Assembly (NCBI GenBank): GCA_025936115.1
Contig: JAICTZ010000030.1
Coordinates: 1 to 64,000 of the forward strand
Source of the DNA: Polyangiaceae bacterium
Lineage (GTDB): Bacteria; Myxococcota_A; Polyangia; Polyangiales; Polyangiaceae
Reading direction: 5' to 3'
Length of the DNA: 64,000 bases
A model generated the notes under the pieces. It saw only the letters and a program-made list of their open reading frames with translations, searched no databases and had not been told where the DNA came from. The position numbers were made by a program, and so were the translations under genes. Of the stretch, positions 46,945-55,974 are shown one piece after another (within the stretch, counting starts at the first letter, position 1; each line of letters opens with the position of its first letter).

Positions 46945-47859
46945 TTACGCTTTTTCCTCGAAGGTGTCCTTGGGCCCGAGGGCCTTGCCCATCGCGTGGA
47001 AGCCCTTGTCGACGTAAATCGTCGTGCCGGTGATGCCGCTCGCGAGCGGGCTCGCAAGGAAAGCCGCGACGTTCGCGACTTCGTGCGTCTGGAGCTTCTC
47101 GGGCAGCGGCGCGTTGATCTCGCAATAATCGACGACTTCGTCGATCATGCCGGTCACGCTCGCTGCTCGGGTCGCCACGGGGCCCGCCGAGATCGTGTTG
47201 ACGCGCAGCCCGAAACGCCGACCCGCCTGTAAGGCGAGGAAGCGTGTGTCGCTTTCGAGCGCGGCTTTGGCAGACGACATGCCGCCACCGTAGCCGGGAA
47301 TCACGCGTTCGCTCGCCATGTACGTGAGCGACAGGACCGAACCCCCCCGGCGCATGAGCGGTCCGAGGTGGCGCACCATCGAGGTGAGCGAGAAGCTGCT
47401 CACGGCGAGCGCGGCGAGGTAGCCCTTGCGGCTCGTGTCGAGTAGGAGCTTCTGCACTTCCGGACCGTTCGCCAGGCTGTGGACGAGCACGTCGAGGGAA
47501 TCGGCGCCGAAATCGCTGCGCCAGCGTTCGGCCATGCCGCGGATGCTCACGTCGCCGCGCTCGGAGTACCGGCGACTCGTGCGCACGTCCTCCGGCACGT
47601 CCTCGGCGGTGTCGAACGCGGCGTCCATCGGGTAGATGTGCTCGAACTCGAGCATGCGGCCGTCGCTGAGCCGGCGCGATTCGTCGAGCTTGCCGCGGCG
47701 CAGAAGCGTCTCGAAGATACCCATCGCGGGCGGCCAAACGGTCAGACTGACGGAAGCGCCGGCCTCGGCGAGCGCCTTGGCAATCGCAAAGCCGAACCCG
47801 ACGTCGTCGGCCACTCCGGCGACGAGCGCGCGTCGGTTATGTAGGTCGATGGGAAGCAT
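46945..47859 (-). CDS. Enoyl-[acyl-carrier-protein] reductase, FabI-like
   Basis: 304 aa. The SDR fold shows the NAD-site start RALVAGVADDVGFGFAIAKAL (a FabI-type glycine arrangement), LDVLVHSLANGPEV, and the FabI-type active site YMASERVIPGYGGGMSSAKAALE with Tyr and Lys spaced as Y-x6-K-type. The insert before the Rossmann core is longer than in E. coli FabI, closer to chlamydial or plastid-type enzymes. It probably carries out the last step of fatty acid elongation. It is convergent with the DoxX gene. Confidence 0.88.
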   Translation of the reverse strand: MLPIDLHNRRALVAGVADDVGFGFAIAKALAEAGASVSLTVWPPAMGIFETLLRRGKLDESRRLSDGRMLEFEHIYPMDAAFDTAEDVPEDVRTSRRYSERGDVSIRGMAERWRSDFGADSLDVLVHSLANGPEVQKLLLDTSRKGYLAALAVSSFSLTSMVRHLGPLMRRGGSVLSLTYMASERVIPGYGGGMSSAKAALESDTRFLALQAGRRFGLRVNTISAGPVATRAASVTGMIDEVVDYCEINAPLPEKLQTHEVANVAAFLASPLASGITGTTIYVDKGFHAMGKALGPKDTFEEKA

Positions 47860-47921
47860 TGGGGGCCTGAGATTCCCGCAAGGTTCCGTCCTGCCGCAAG
47901 CTCAAAAATCTGCGAATCGGC

Positions 47922-48748
47922 TCAGAAGGACCAGCGGAGGCGTAAACCGCCCCCGCGCGATCCGACGACCGGTGCGAATGCGAAACGGGACCGGTGAGTG
48001 ATCGCTCGGGGCGCCGCCTCCGCTTGCTCTAGCGCGGGGATCACCTTGACCGAGGGCTGTCCCGACAAGTACAGCGGCAAACCGACGAGCGCCACCGCCA
48101 GACCTATACCGCCCGCAATCTCCATCGGCAGAAACCACTCGGGGGTCTGATAGTCATGCAGCCCCAACTCCTGCTGTGCGGCCTTACTATTGACGTCGGA
48201 ATAAATGAGCGACGCTCCGACGAGCGCCAGCGTGCCACCGCCGACCATGAGCGTGAACCCGAGCCCGCGCTTGAATGCGCTGCCCGTGCGCACGAGGACT
48301 TCACTCGCGCCCTGCACGTCGACGGACATCCACTTCTTACTCGCGGTGATGATAGGTAGATCGAGTACCGTCCCGGCGAGATCTCCAGCGTGCACACTGA
48401 CGTGCACGCGCCAGTTTCCGCAGTGAGGTTCCCGCCGCCGACTTGGAACGATGCCTCATCCCCGTCGGCGCGGAACGTCACCCGTAGTTGGGGAGCCGCG
48501 CGCGCGCGCGGCGCGCTCGGAGCTGCAGCGGCGGGCTGAAGCGGCGCCGTTGAAGCGGCCGGCGCAGTCGGAGACGGCTGGTTTACGGGAGCGACTGTCG
48601 GAGGAGCGCCGATGCCCGAGCTACCACCCGTCTCCGGCGGCTCGGCCGCAATAGCTCGCGCGCCCACCAGGAGAAACGCTGCCAGGGGACCTCCGATGCG
48701 CCGAACTGCCGTTCCTCCCATGCCCAAGAACGTAGCAGGCGGGTTCAT
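47922..48748 (-). CDS. PEGA-like membrane-associated envelope protein (single-base frameshift)
   Basis: Two overlapping frames meet near 48335-48355; adding one base gives a 275-aa product (span 827 nt, one short of a multiple of three). The N-terminus has a signal (IGGPLAAFLLVGARAIA), then a Pro/Ala linker and a small beta domain (TSVCTLEISPGRYSIYLS). In the second frame a KKWMSVDVQGASEVLV strand, a Gly-rich hydrophobic helix (LGFTLMVGGGTLALVGASLI) and a second helix follow. The join makes a normal PEGA-type core. Without repair, the gene would be broken. Confidence 0.65.
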
Positions 48749-49026
48749 CTGTCATGAAGTGCCGGAGTTGGAACGGTTCCTGCAGTCTCGCCCACGCCTC
48801 TGCCAAAGGGATCCCACGTGCAATCCGAAGTGACCCACGAAGAAATGAAGAAATCGCATGATTTCGGTAAGTTGGCTCAGCGTCGGGGGTCCGAAGCCGC
48901 GAAGCGCGTTCTGAGGGCTGACGCGGGGCAAAATCTCGCGGTCGTAGCGAATTTGTACCGAACGAGTGCCCGTCTGATCCTCATGCAGCTCGGCAATCCA
49001 CGGGAAATCCCACGCTGAGCTCGGCA
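48749..49026. other. Gene-poor interval
   Basis: 278 bp with no recognised gene; a 66-codon plus-strand frame (48818-49018) has weak support. No clear terminator or repeat is visible. Confidence 0.35.
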
Positions 49027-49203
49027 ATGCCTGCAAAGCGCGCCCGCTTGACCGTGAGCCCCGAGGATATTCTGGCCGGCAAACGCTGTCGCTGCAGCGC
49101 GTGCGTGCGTGACGGGCAGCACGAGCCGGATTGTGCCGTGCATGACGAGCCGCCTGGCGACTGCGGTTGCGGGCGCTCGGACGCAGCCAAAGGCGCCGGT
49201 TGA
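49027..49203 (+). CDS. Small Cys-rich protein
   Basis: 58 aa, below the usual size cut-off. It begins MPAKRARLTVSPEDILAGKR and then has RCRCSACVRDG, ...PDCAVHDEPP, and GDCGCGRS: seven Cys as CxCxxC...C...CxC, suggesting one zinc or Fe-S site. Codon choice is G/C-ending throughout. The ribosome-binding site is weak. Might be a metallothionein-like or regulatory mini-protein; no family recognised. Confidence 0.4.
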   Translation: MPAKRARLTVSPEDILAGKRCRCSACVRDGQHEPDCAVHDEPPGDCGCGRSDAAKGAG

Positions 49204-49266
49204 GCCGCACGTCAGAGTAAACTTCCGCCTATTGGGCGGCTCGGGGTGCGGTGATATCCGAAATGC

Positions 49267-50025
49267 ATGCCGACCCGTTGCGCCGTGATTTGGCCGCGTG
49301 AAGAGGCCGGGGACGAGATCCTCCATTGGGGATTCATGGCCGGCAGGCTCGGCGCCGGTGGGACCCTGGCCCGGCCCTTCTTGATCGGTATCCGCGGAGC
49401 AGCGCCGTTCGATCACGAGACGCACCAACCGGTGAGCCGTCCGAGCTACGACGACACGTTCGTCCTCCTCACGCCGGGCGCGCCGCCCGTCGTCTTCGCC
49501 GGCGCCACCCACGCTTATCAAATCGACTCGAAGGAAGCCCCGGACGTGAACCGCGACAACCGTCCCGACGTGGGGGCAATTCGCCCGGGGCGCTACCTCT
49601 TACGGGACCTGCGCACCGGCGGCTATCCCATTTTCGAATTGACGCTGCCGGACGGCAACAAGCGGATCCCGGCATACCGCGACACCGATCACGACGGGGT
49701 GATCTCCGAAGACGAGATGCGCCGCGCCGAAGCTGCGCGTCCCGATCCCGTGCGTCCCGGTGAAGAGATCGGCAGCGACGGCTACTACGCCGTGTCGGTA
49801 CTGATGCACACCGGCTTCGACGCGCCGCCCGACTCCGCGCACCGCTCGAGCATTGCCTGCCAGACGTGCTCGTTGAAGTGGCTCACGCTCCTCAGCGCGA
49901 CGGCGCGTCCAGTGGGCGGTCTCATCGACTACGTGCTCGTCGATGCGGCCGACCTCGTGCCGTTCGGCGAAGAGCGACTCCGGAGCGCGCCGCAGAGTCC
50001 GCCCGCCGGCGTGAACGTCGCCTGA
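49267..50025 (+). CDS. Unknown protein with an EF-hand-like calcium loop
   Basis: 252 aa. Two-domain look: RPFLIGIRGAAPFDHETHQP and DTFVLLTPGAPPVVFAGATH, then DVNRDNRPDVGAIRPGRYLLRDL, a DTDHDGVISEDE loop (D-x-D-x-DG-x-I-x-x-x-E, canonical EF-hand ligands) and SSIACQTCSLKWLTLLSA with CxxC. No signal peptide. It ends 2 bp before the convergent lipoprotein stop. Function not identifiable. Confidence 0.65.
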   Translation: MPTRCAVIWPREEAGDEILHWGFMAGRLGAGGTLARPFLIGIRGAAPFDHETHQPVSRPSYDDTFVLLTPGAPPVVFAGATHAYQIDSKEAPDVNRDNRPDVGAIRPGRYLLRDLRTGGYPIFELTLPDGNKRIPAYRDTDHDGVISEDEMRRAEAARPDPVRPGEEIGSDGYYAVSVLMHTGFDAPPDSAHRSSIACQTCSLKWLTLLSATARPVGGLIDYVLVDAADLVPFGEERLRSAPQSPPAGVNVA

Positions 50026-50027
50026 AC

Positions 50028-51686
50028 TCAGTAGAGCGTGTAGTCGTAGAGCTCTTCACCGGTCACGTCGAGAAACTGGACGTGTACGTCGTCGGGCGTC
50101 ACGTCCACGCGGGCCCAGCCGGAGTTCGCCCAATACTCCGTGTAGCCCGTCTCGTCTTCCGTGAAGAGCCAGATGGCGCCAGCACTGCCGGGCAGCGAGT
50201 AATGAATGTCGTCCACGACCATGTCGGTAAACACGTGGTCGTGGCCGTAGAACATCGTCTGCACGCCGTGCTCCTGCATGAGCTCGTGCACGACCTCCTG
50301 TTCGCCGACGTGGGCGGCGCGTCCGCCGCCACGGCCGTAGGCTGAGTCGACGTCGTTGCCGCCATTGCCGCCCACGGGGTGATGGATCAAGAGAAAGCGC
50401 CACTTCGAGGTGCTGTTTTCGAGCGTCGTGCGCAACCACTCCATCTGCGCGTCGCCGAGCGTCCAATCGTCGGGTACACCCGGGTAGGTGTCGAGCAAGT
50501 GGCAGGTGGGCGTGTAGGTGTACACGTTGAGCACCACGAAGAGCGCGTCGCCCCAGGTGAACGCGTAGTAGTCCTCGAACGGGCTCCCGCCTTCGGGATA
50601 CGTATCCGGCGTGGGACCGGGCAGATAGAGCAGCCGCTGCGTCCGCGAGCGCTCGATCTCGTCAGTCGTGTTGCAACCGCTCTCGCTGTCCCAGCCGCCA
50701 ATCACGGGAAAGTGCGGAATGCTGCCGAGCGGCGTGCCGTACGCGGAGCGATAGTTGAGGTAGGCCGCTCGGGTGATCGAGCCGTCAGGCGGCGGGGTGT
50801 TGAAGCCGAACTCGTGAAAGTCGAGCATGTCACCGAGGTTCACGACGAAATCGGGCGCCGCCGGCGCCATTTGCGCGCTCGACTCGGCGAGCAGCGCCGC
50901 GTTGCCCTGATTCGTGTACGACAGATCGGAACCGATGTGCGTATCCGTGAGTAGCGCGAAGGAGAACGAGGACCCGGGCGCCCGCGCCGTCCTCACGCTG
51001 CCCTGAAAGAGCTCGAGCTCGGCTCCGTCCGCGTCGGTCCCAACGACGCGGTAGTCGTATTGCGTGTCCGCCACGAGGCCGCTCACGTGCCATTCCGCTA
51101 AATCCGTGGCGCGGACTTCGCCCGTCTGGCGTCGGCCCCAGGCGGTCCTGCCGGCCCGCCGCACGCGCACGCCGAGCGTCGCCGGATCCCCCGCGGCGAG
51201 CACGACGCTCACGCCGAAGCTGTCCGCGGTCGGCGCGAACAGGAAGGGCGCGCCGCGCAAACCGTAGTCGCCCACCGTGATCACCCCTGGGACACCTGCG
51301 GCGCCTGCCGCTCCGCTCGCCGCCATGCCGCCGCCGCCCGTCGCGGCGCCGCCGCTCGCCAAGCCGCCCGCGCCGCTGCCAGCGCCCCCGGTGCCGCCTC
51401 CGATCCCGCCGCCGGGCGCTTTGCCGGCGTTGCCGGTCTCGCCGCCGGGGCCGGCGCCTGCAGTCGCGTCGATGCCTCCCCCCCCGCCAGTTTCGGCTGC
51501 CGTCGTGCCGCCGATGCCCGCGGGTTCACCGGCAACCCCGTCGGGCTCGGTCACGGGATCGTGGCGCGTGCTCTTGCCGCACGCGGCGACGGACACGCCG
51601 CCCAGCACGAGCGCGAGCGCGAGCGCTCGACGTGAAATAGACGAAAGACGGGCCGGGAGAGTGCGAGGCGCGACGCGGGCGCTCAT
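50028..51686 (-). CDS. Calcineurin-like metallophosphoesterase lipoprotein
   Basis: About 552 aa; start taken at ATG 51686 (MSARVAPRTLPARL). Signal ends in GGVSVAAC. A Gly/Ala linker (about 30-120) precedes a fibronectin/PapD-like N-terminal domain and the phosphoesterase domain with FALLTDTHIGSD, FVVNLGDMLDF, GGWDSESG (in place of the usual GNHE), FLLIHHPVGG and MFYGHDHVF. The GNHE-position change may alter the active-site His. Purple acid phosphatase-like layout at the cell surface. It is convergent with the EF-hand protein. Confidence 0.85.
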   Translation of the reverse strand: MSARVAPRTLPARLSSISRRALALALVLGGVSVAACGKSTRHDPVTEPDGVAGEPAGIGGTTAAETGGGGGIDATAGAGPGGETGNAGKAPGGGIGGGTGGAGSGAGGLASGGAATGGGGMAASGAAGAAGVPGVITVGDYGLRGAPFLFAPTADSFGVSVVLAAGDPATLGVRVRRAGRTAWGRRQTGEVRATDLAEWHVSGLVADTQYDYRVVGTDADGAELELFQGSVRTARAPGSSFSFALLTDTHIGSDLSYTNQGNAALLAESSAQMAPAAPDFVVNLGDMLDFHEFGFNTPPPDGSITRAAYLNYRSAYGTPLGSIPHFPVIGGWDSESGCNTTDEIERSRTQRLLYLPGPTPDTYPEGGSPFEDYYAFTWGDALFVVLNVYTYTPTCHLLDTYPGVPDDWTLGDAQMEWLRTTLENSTSKWRFLLIHHPVGGNGGNDVDSAYGRGGGRAAHVGEQEVVHELMQEHGVQTMFYGHDHVFTDMVVDDIHYSLPGSAGAIWLFTEDETGYTEYWANSGWARVDVTPDDVHVQFLDVTGEELYDYTLY

Positions 51687-51790
51687 CGTTTTCAACGTTT
51701 TCGCACGACGCCCGCCGCTCGTCACGCCGAAGTCGCCCCGACGCCGGAAAGGCTAGTCGCGCCCACCCTTGGCCCACGCCACCTCGCCGC

Positions 51791-52948
51791 TCACGCTGCG
51801 AGATTGCGCACGAGCTCGAAGTCCAGTCCGTCACCGGCGTAAAACGCCGCTCGGAGGCGCTCCACGCGCTCGAGCGCCAGCGGCCGTCCGCACACCGCGA
51901 ACGCCTCGTTCAGGAGCCGGCGCTCGCGGCGCGTGAGCCGCCCGTCGATCACGGCGGCGATCACGAGCAGCCGCAAGACCAGCGTCTGTTCTCCGTGACC
52001 GAGGGCACTGAGCTCGTCGACGAAGCGCCGGGCGTCGTCCACTTCTTCGAAGTCCACGGGCCCGAGCCGTTCGATCAGCGCGTGAAAGAGCGCATGCAGA
52101 TTCGGGTGCAAATCTCGATTGCGCACGATCGCGCTCGCGACCGAGCGCAGGAGCGCGGCGCGGACGGCGGCTGACGGGGCTCCGTCCACGAAAGCGTGCG
52201 CCACGAGCTCGACCGCCGCCGACGGCCCCATCGCGCGCAGGCGCGCCTCGCGCACCACCAAGAAGCAAACGACGCCGTTCCACACGGCCGTGACGGGAAT
52301 CGTCGCGAGCTCGAGGAGCGCGCCGCCCGCGGCTTGTCCGAGCAGCGCGCGCAAGAGCGCCTTGAGCGCGAAGGTCGTGACGGCGATTTTCGCTTTGTAG
52401 AGCACCGACGCGAGCACCACGAGCCAGCGCGTCGCCTCCCGATGCGGATCGACGCCGAAGACGCGCTCGGGCGGATTCGGCAATTCGAGCGCCGCGCGAG
52501 CGAGCGCGAGCGCGACGTGGTGCCGCGTATCGGGCAGCATTTCGGTCGATACCCGGAGTCCCGCGGCCGTTGCCATCGCGTACACCGAGCGCAGCGCGTC
52601 CCAGTAGATGAACCCGATTTCGAAGACGGACGCGACGAGCGTCGCCGACCCGACGACGCACCAAAACTTCACGCCGTCAGGGGCAGAATACGGCAGGCCG
52701 TCGGCGCCGATCCAGCGGTGCGCCCAGATTGCAGCCACGGCGCTCGCCGTGCCCGACAGTGCGCCCGCTGTCGCAGCACGCCGCACTGCGCGTCGCTCGA
52801 TGCGCCTGAGCTCGCGCCGCTCGTCCGCGTTGAGCACGGAGATTGGATCGTCTTCACCGGCGACGGGCGCGTGCGCGGGCGAACGGCGGAGCACCGCCAG
52901 ACCGAGGCGCTCGAGCAATGGTAGCTTCGGTGCTGTGCCGTCCGGCAT
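51791..52948 (-). CDS. Conserved membrane protein, LBF_2804-like with TerB-like C-terminus
   Basis: 385 aa. N-terminal soluble ~55 residues, three to four hydrophobic helices in 70-250 (AATAGALSGTASAVAAIWAH, GSATLVASVFEIGFIYWD, ATIPVTAVWNGVVCFLVV), and a helical C-terminal domain with TLVLRLLVIAAVIDGRLTRRERRLLNEAF, which resembles a TerB/tellurite-type DUF. I recall the name LBF_2804 for such proteins, but cannot confirm it. Divergent from the LRR lipoprotein. Function unknown. Confidence 0.6.
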   Translation of the reverse strand: MPDGTAPKLPLLERLGLAVLRRSPAHAPVAGEDDPISVLNADERRELRRIERRAVRRAATAGALSGTASAVAAIWAHRWIGADGLPYSAPDGVKFWCVVGSATLVASVFEIGFIYWDALRSVYAMATAAGLRVSTEMLPDTRHHVALALARAALELPNPPERVFGVDPHREATRWLVVLASVLYKAKIAVTTFALKALLRALLGQAAGGALLELATIPVTAVWNGVVCFLVVREARLRAMGPSAAVELVAHAFVDGAPSAAVRAALLRSVASAIVRNRDLHPNLHALFHALIERLGPVDFEEVDDARRFVDELSALGHGEQTLVLRLLVIAAVIDGRLTRRERRLLNEAFAVCGRPLALERVERLRAAFYAGDGLDFELVRNLAA

Positions 52949-52987
52949 CGAAGCGCAGCATACCGAAACCTGATAGCCTGCCGCGCC

Positions 52988-53806
52988 ATGCAGAAGCTTG
53001 GACTCTTCGTCTCACTGCTGCCGGCATTCGCGTTCGGCGCCGTTCTCTCGGGTTGCGACAATCCCTCGAAGACCGAAAGCGCTCCTTCGGCCACGGCGAG
53101 CGCTGCGGCGACGACGGCGCCCACTCCGACCCCGACGCCGGCCCCGACTCCCAGCGCGGCACCGAGCCCACCCAAACCCAAAAAGAAGCTCGCCGACTGC
53201 CCGACGGGCGCCGACGTGACCATCGACAATCCCGCGCTCGAAGCCGAGCTCCGCAAGAAGCTCGAAAAGCCGAGCGGGGCGATCGCCAAGGCCGACCTCA
53301 AGCGCCTCAAATCCCTGAATCTCTCGCAGCTCAAAGACATCCACGAGCTCGATCCCTGCCTCTTCACGCCGATGACGGGCCTGAAGGAGCTCTTTTTGGG
53401 GCCCGGCGACTACGACGACCTCTCGCCGCTGGCCGGCATGACACAGCTCGAGTCACTGCGCGCGTCGATCAATCAGGTGAAGGATCTGAAGCCGCTCGAA
53501 AAGTTGACGAAGCTCGACCGGCTCGATCTCGGACGCACCCAGGTGAGCGATCTCAAACCACTCGAGAAGCTCTCGAACCTCACCGAGCTTCAACTCGACG
53601 ACACGCCGGTCGAGGATCTCACGCCGCTCGCGGGACTCACCAAGATGGAGAACCTGAGCCTCAAGCACACGAAGGTGAAGGACGCTTCACCGCTCAAGGG
53701 GATGAAGAAGCTCAAGTTCATCTACATCGGCGGCACGCCGCTCGACGACGATCCGGTGACGCTCGGCCCCGTGCGCGGTCAGGGCACGAAAGTGATTTCG
53801 GATTGA
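52988..53806 (+). CDS. Leucine-rich-repeat lipoprotein
   Basis: 272 aa. Signal ends in FGAVLSGC, then a Ala/Thr/Pro linker and six or more 22-residue LRRs of the internalin type: LTELQLDDTPVEDLTPLAGL, KMENLSLKHTKVKDASPLKG, KLDRLDLGRTQVSDLKPLEK. LRRs mediate protein contacts; surface-exposed adhesion or sensing is likely. It ends before the APS reductase gene, convergently arranged. Confidence 0.85.
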   Translation: MQKLGLFVSLLPAFAFGAVLSGCDNPSKTESAPSATASAAATTAPTPTPTPAPTPSAAPSPPKPKKKLADCPTGADVTIDNPALEAELRKKLEKPSGAIAKADLKRLKSLNLSQLKDIHELDPCLFTPMTGLKELFLGPGDYDDLSPLAGMTQLESLRASINQVKDLKPLEKLTKLDRLDLGRTQVSDLKPLEKLSNLTELQLDDTPVEDLTPLAGLTKMENLSLKHTKVKDASPLKGMKKLKFIYIGGTPLDDDPVTLGPVRGQGTKVISD

Positions 53807-53880
53807 TTGAGGGGCGACCAGCGTTGACGGCGCCGTTCCACGTCGCGCGTTGACGGCGCCGTGGTCGCGAGCCGCTCTCG

Positions 53881-54927
53881 CTACTTCGCCGTGTGCAAGC
53901 CGCACTCGCGCTTGGTCGCTTCTTCCCACCACCAGCGGCTCGCGCGCTCGTGTTCGCCGGGTCGCGACGCGCGCGTGCACGGCTCGCAACCGATCGAGAC
54001 GTAACCGCGGTCGTGGAGCTCATTGGTCGGCGCCTGGCGATCGCGTAAGTAATTCCAGACGTCCCCCAGCGTGGTGCGCGCGAGCGGGTTCGCTTTGAGC
54101 AGCGGCCCCGTCACGCCGCGGTGGGCGCGGTCGAGCTCGAAGAGCTCGACGTTCGTGCGCGTCGGGCTCTGATCACGGCGCTGCCCGCTGAGCCAGGCGC
54201 GAAAGCCCCCGAGCGCACGATGCAGCGGCTCGACCTTACGCATCCCGCAGCACTCGTTGTGACCGTCGTCGTAAAAGCTGAAGAGCCCCTTCTTGCGCAC
54301 GAGCTCCTCGACGGCGACCCGGTCGGGAAACATGAGCTCGATCTTGACGCCGTAGTGCGTGCGCACGCGATCGATGAAGCGATACGTCTCCGGGTGCAGC
54401 CGTCCCGTGTCGAGCGTGAACACGGAGAAGCGCCGGCCCGTGCTCGCCGCCATGTCGATGACGGCCACGTCCTCGGCGCCGCTGAAAGCGATCGCGGCAC
54501 TCTCGCCGTAGCGGCTCAGCACCCAGTCGACGACGGCCACGGGCTCGGCTGTCGCGAAACGCTGGTTCAGCTCCGCTACGTCTTGTTCACTCGGATGGTC
54601 GTCGCTCGGCTGCGGTGCGGCATGGCCATTCGTCGGCCGGGGTGGCGCGACGCTCATCGGGCTCGCCAGTTGCTCGCGCATGAGCTCGATCACGCTCGTG
54701 TACACGACCTCGCGCTCCCCCTCTTTCACGAGGAAGAACGGCGCGAGCTCGACGCGGTGCGCGGCCGCGAGCTTCATGCCGGGTGAGGCCGGATCGGCTT
54801 CTTTCGCGAAGATGACCTCGTCGATTTGTTCCCAGAGCCCGCGGCGGCGGAGAATTTCCTCGGCTTGCAGGCATTTTTTGCAGGGGCTGCCGTCGGCGAG
54901 CTCCTTTTTGATCATCGTCACGTGCAT
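53881..54927 (-). CDS. cysH: Adenylyl-sulfate reductase with N-terminal glutaredoxin domain
   Basis: 348 aa from the ATG at 54927. The N-terminal ~95 residues are a glutaredoxin-like domain with CxxC (GSPCKKCLQAEEILRRRG). The C-terminal domain is the PAPS/APS reductase fold: FSGAEDVAVIDMA (phosphate loop), LDTGRLHPETYRF, ECCGMRKVEPLHRAL and SIGCEPCTRASRPGEHERASRWWWEE, ending KRECGLHTAK. CC plus CxxC binds a 4Fe-4S cluster, which indicates APS rather than PAPS. Plant APR fuses the redoxin at the C-terminus; here it is at the N-terminus. Reduces APS to sulfite. Confidence 0.9.
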   Translation of the reverse strand: MHVTMIKKELADGSPCKKCLQAEEILRRRGLWEQIDEVIFAKEADPASPGMKLAAAHRVELAPFFLVKEGEREVVYTSVIELMREQLASPMSVAPPRPTNGHAAPQPSDDHPSEQDVAELNQRFATAEPVAVVDWVLSRYGESAAIAFSGAEDVAVIDMAASTGRRFSVFTLDTGRLHPETYRFIDRVRTHYGVKIELMFPDRVAVEELVRKKGLFSFYDDGHNECCGMRKVEPLHRALGGFRAWLSGQRRDQSPTRTNVELFELDRAHRGVTGPLLKANPLARTTLGDVWNYLRDRQAPTNELHDRGYVSIGCEPCTRASRPGEHERASRWWWEEATKRECGLHTAK

Positions 54928-55081
54928 GAGAGAACTCGAAGTAGGGCTCCGGGATCCCTGCGGAATCCCGGCGAAGACCGTGTACCTTAGCTCAAAGTCC
55001 GCTTTCCAGACCGGAAAGCTCGGCTTTCGCGGGATGCAATTGCACATGGCGCGGTTCTCCGCTAGGGAAGGCCCCCTCGAT

Positions 55082-55243
55082 ATGTCGAACCGCTCACTCT
55101 GGAACGTCCGCCGCCGGCACGAATGGCTCGCGACGCCCCTCAAGGGCAAGCCGATGAAGAAGCGCAAGCGCGCCCGCGTCGGCCTCGAGCAGGCTCGCGC
55201 CCGCAAGGCCGAGAAGCCCGCGGCCGAAACCGCCGCGAGCTGA
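55082..55243 (+). CDS. Small basic protein
   Basis: 53 aa from ATG 55082. Highly basic: MSNRSLWNVRRRHEWLATPL, then KGKPMKKRKRARVGLEQARA. GGAAGG lies before it. It may be nucleic acid-binding. No homology recognised; only gene between the divergent cysH and the following lipoprotein. Confidence 0.4.
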   Translation: MSNRSLWNVRRRHEWLATPLKGKPMKKRKRARVGLEQARARKAEKPAAETAAS

Positions 55244-55298
55244 GCGTCCCGCTGCCGCGAACTTGGCCCCGCCGGCCGGCTCTTGTTAGCCGAACGGC

Positions 55299-55832
55299 GT
55301 GCTGCGCCTTGCGCTCCCCTGTCTCGGCCTCACGCTCGTCGGCTGCTTGAACTTCCGCAAAGTCGACGACGCGAAGGCGCCCGGCGACATGCTGGGCGTC
55401 TACCACGTGAGCGGGAAGCTCGACGACTCGAGCTGCGGCGACGGCGCGCTCGGCTCGACCGAGCACTGGAGCTTCGACGTGAAGCTCTCGCGCTTCGAGA
55501 ACGACATCTACTGGCTGAACGGCCGAGAAACGATCGTCGGTGACATCGATGACGACGGCCGCACGTTCTCGATCCTGAGCGAAGTAGAGACGAAAATCTC
55601 CGATCCTGCGCGCGGCATGCCTGGCTGTCGCGTGATGCGCCACGATGACGCCGAGGGCAAATTGAGCGACTCGGGTGCCGACGTGGCAAGCTTCGATGGC
55701 ACGCTGAGCTTCCGTTACGAAGCCATTTTAGGCTCGGACTGCGCAGATTGGATCGGAACGGCGGGCGCAGTCGAGGCGCTGCCCTGCTCACTCCGCTACG
55801 ACATCGAGGGCGAACGCTCGAGCGACAAATGA
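55299..55832 (+). CDS. Lipoprotein of unknown function
   Basis: 177 aa from a GTG. Signal RLALPCLGLTLVGC is a clean lipobox. The mature protein is beta-rich: GVYHVSGKLDDSSCGDGALG, EHWSFDVKLSRFENDIYWLNG, SFDGTLSFRYEAILGSDCAD, with Cys in the mature part that can pair. No family recognised. Similar small beta proteins are common in myxobacterial outer membranes. Confidence 0.7.
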   Translation: MLRLALPCLGLTLVGCLNFRKVDDAKAPGDMLGVYHVSGKLDDSSCGDGALGSTEHWSFDVKLSRFENDIYWLNGRETIVGDIDDDGRTFSILSEVETKISDPARGMPGCRVMRHDDAEGKLSDSGADVASFDGTLSFRYEAILGSDCADWIGTAGAVEALPCSLRYDIEGERSSDK

Positions 55833-55974
55833 GCGGACGTCCGGCCGGTATCGTTTAGACGACGAGCGGCGGTTGACGCGCGGCGGCGGCCGAAAGTGCT
55901 CGGGGCAAGCGACGGGCGCGGGAACAAACCCCGAACCTCGCGCGTTCGCGTGTGCAGAAGGTCAGCTGACGTGC

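Noticed and set aside
48818..49018. 66-codon plus-strand frame
   Set aside because: No ribosome-binding site, signal or recognised pattern; too weak to annotate.
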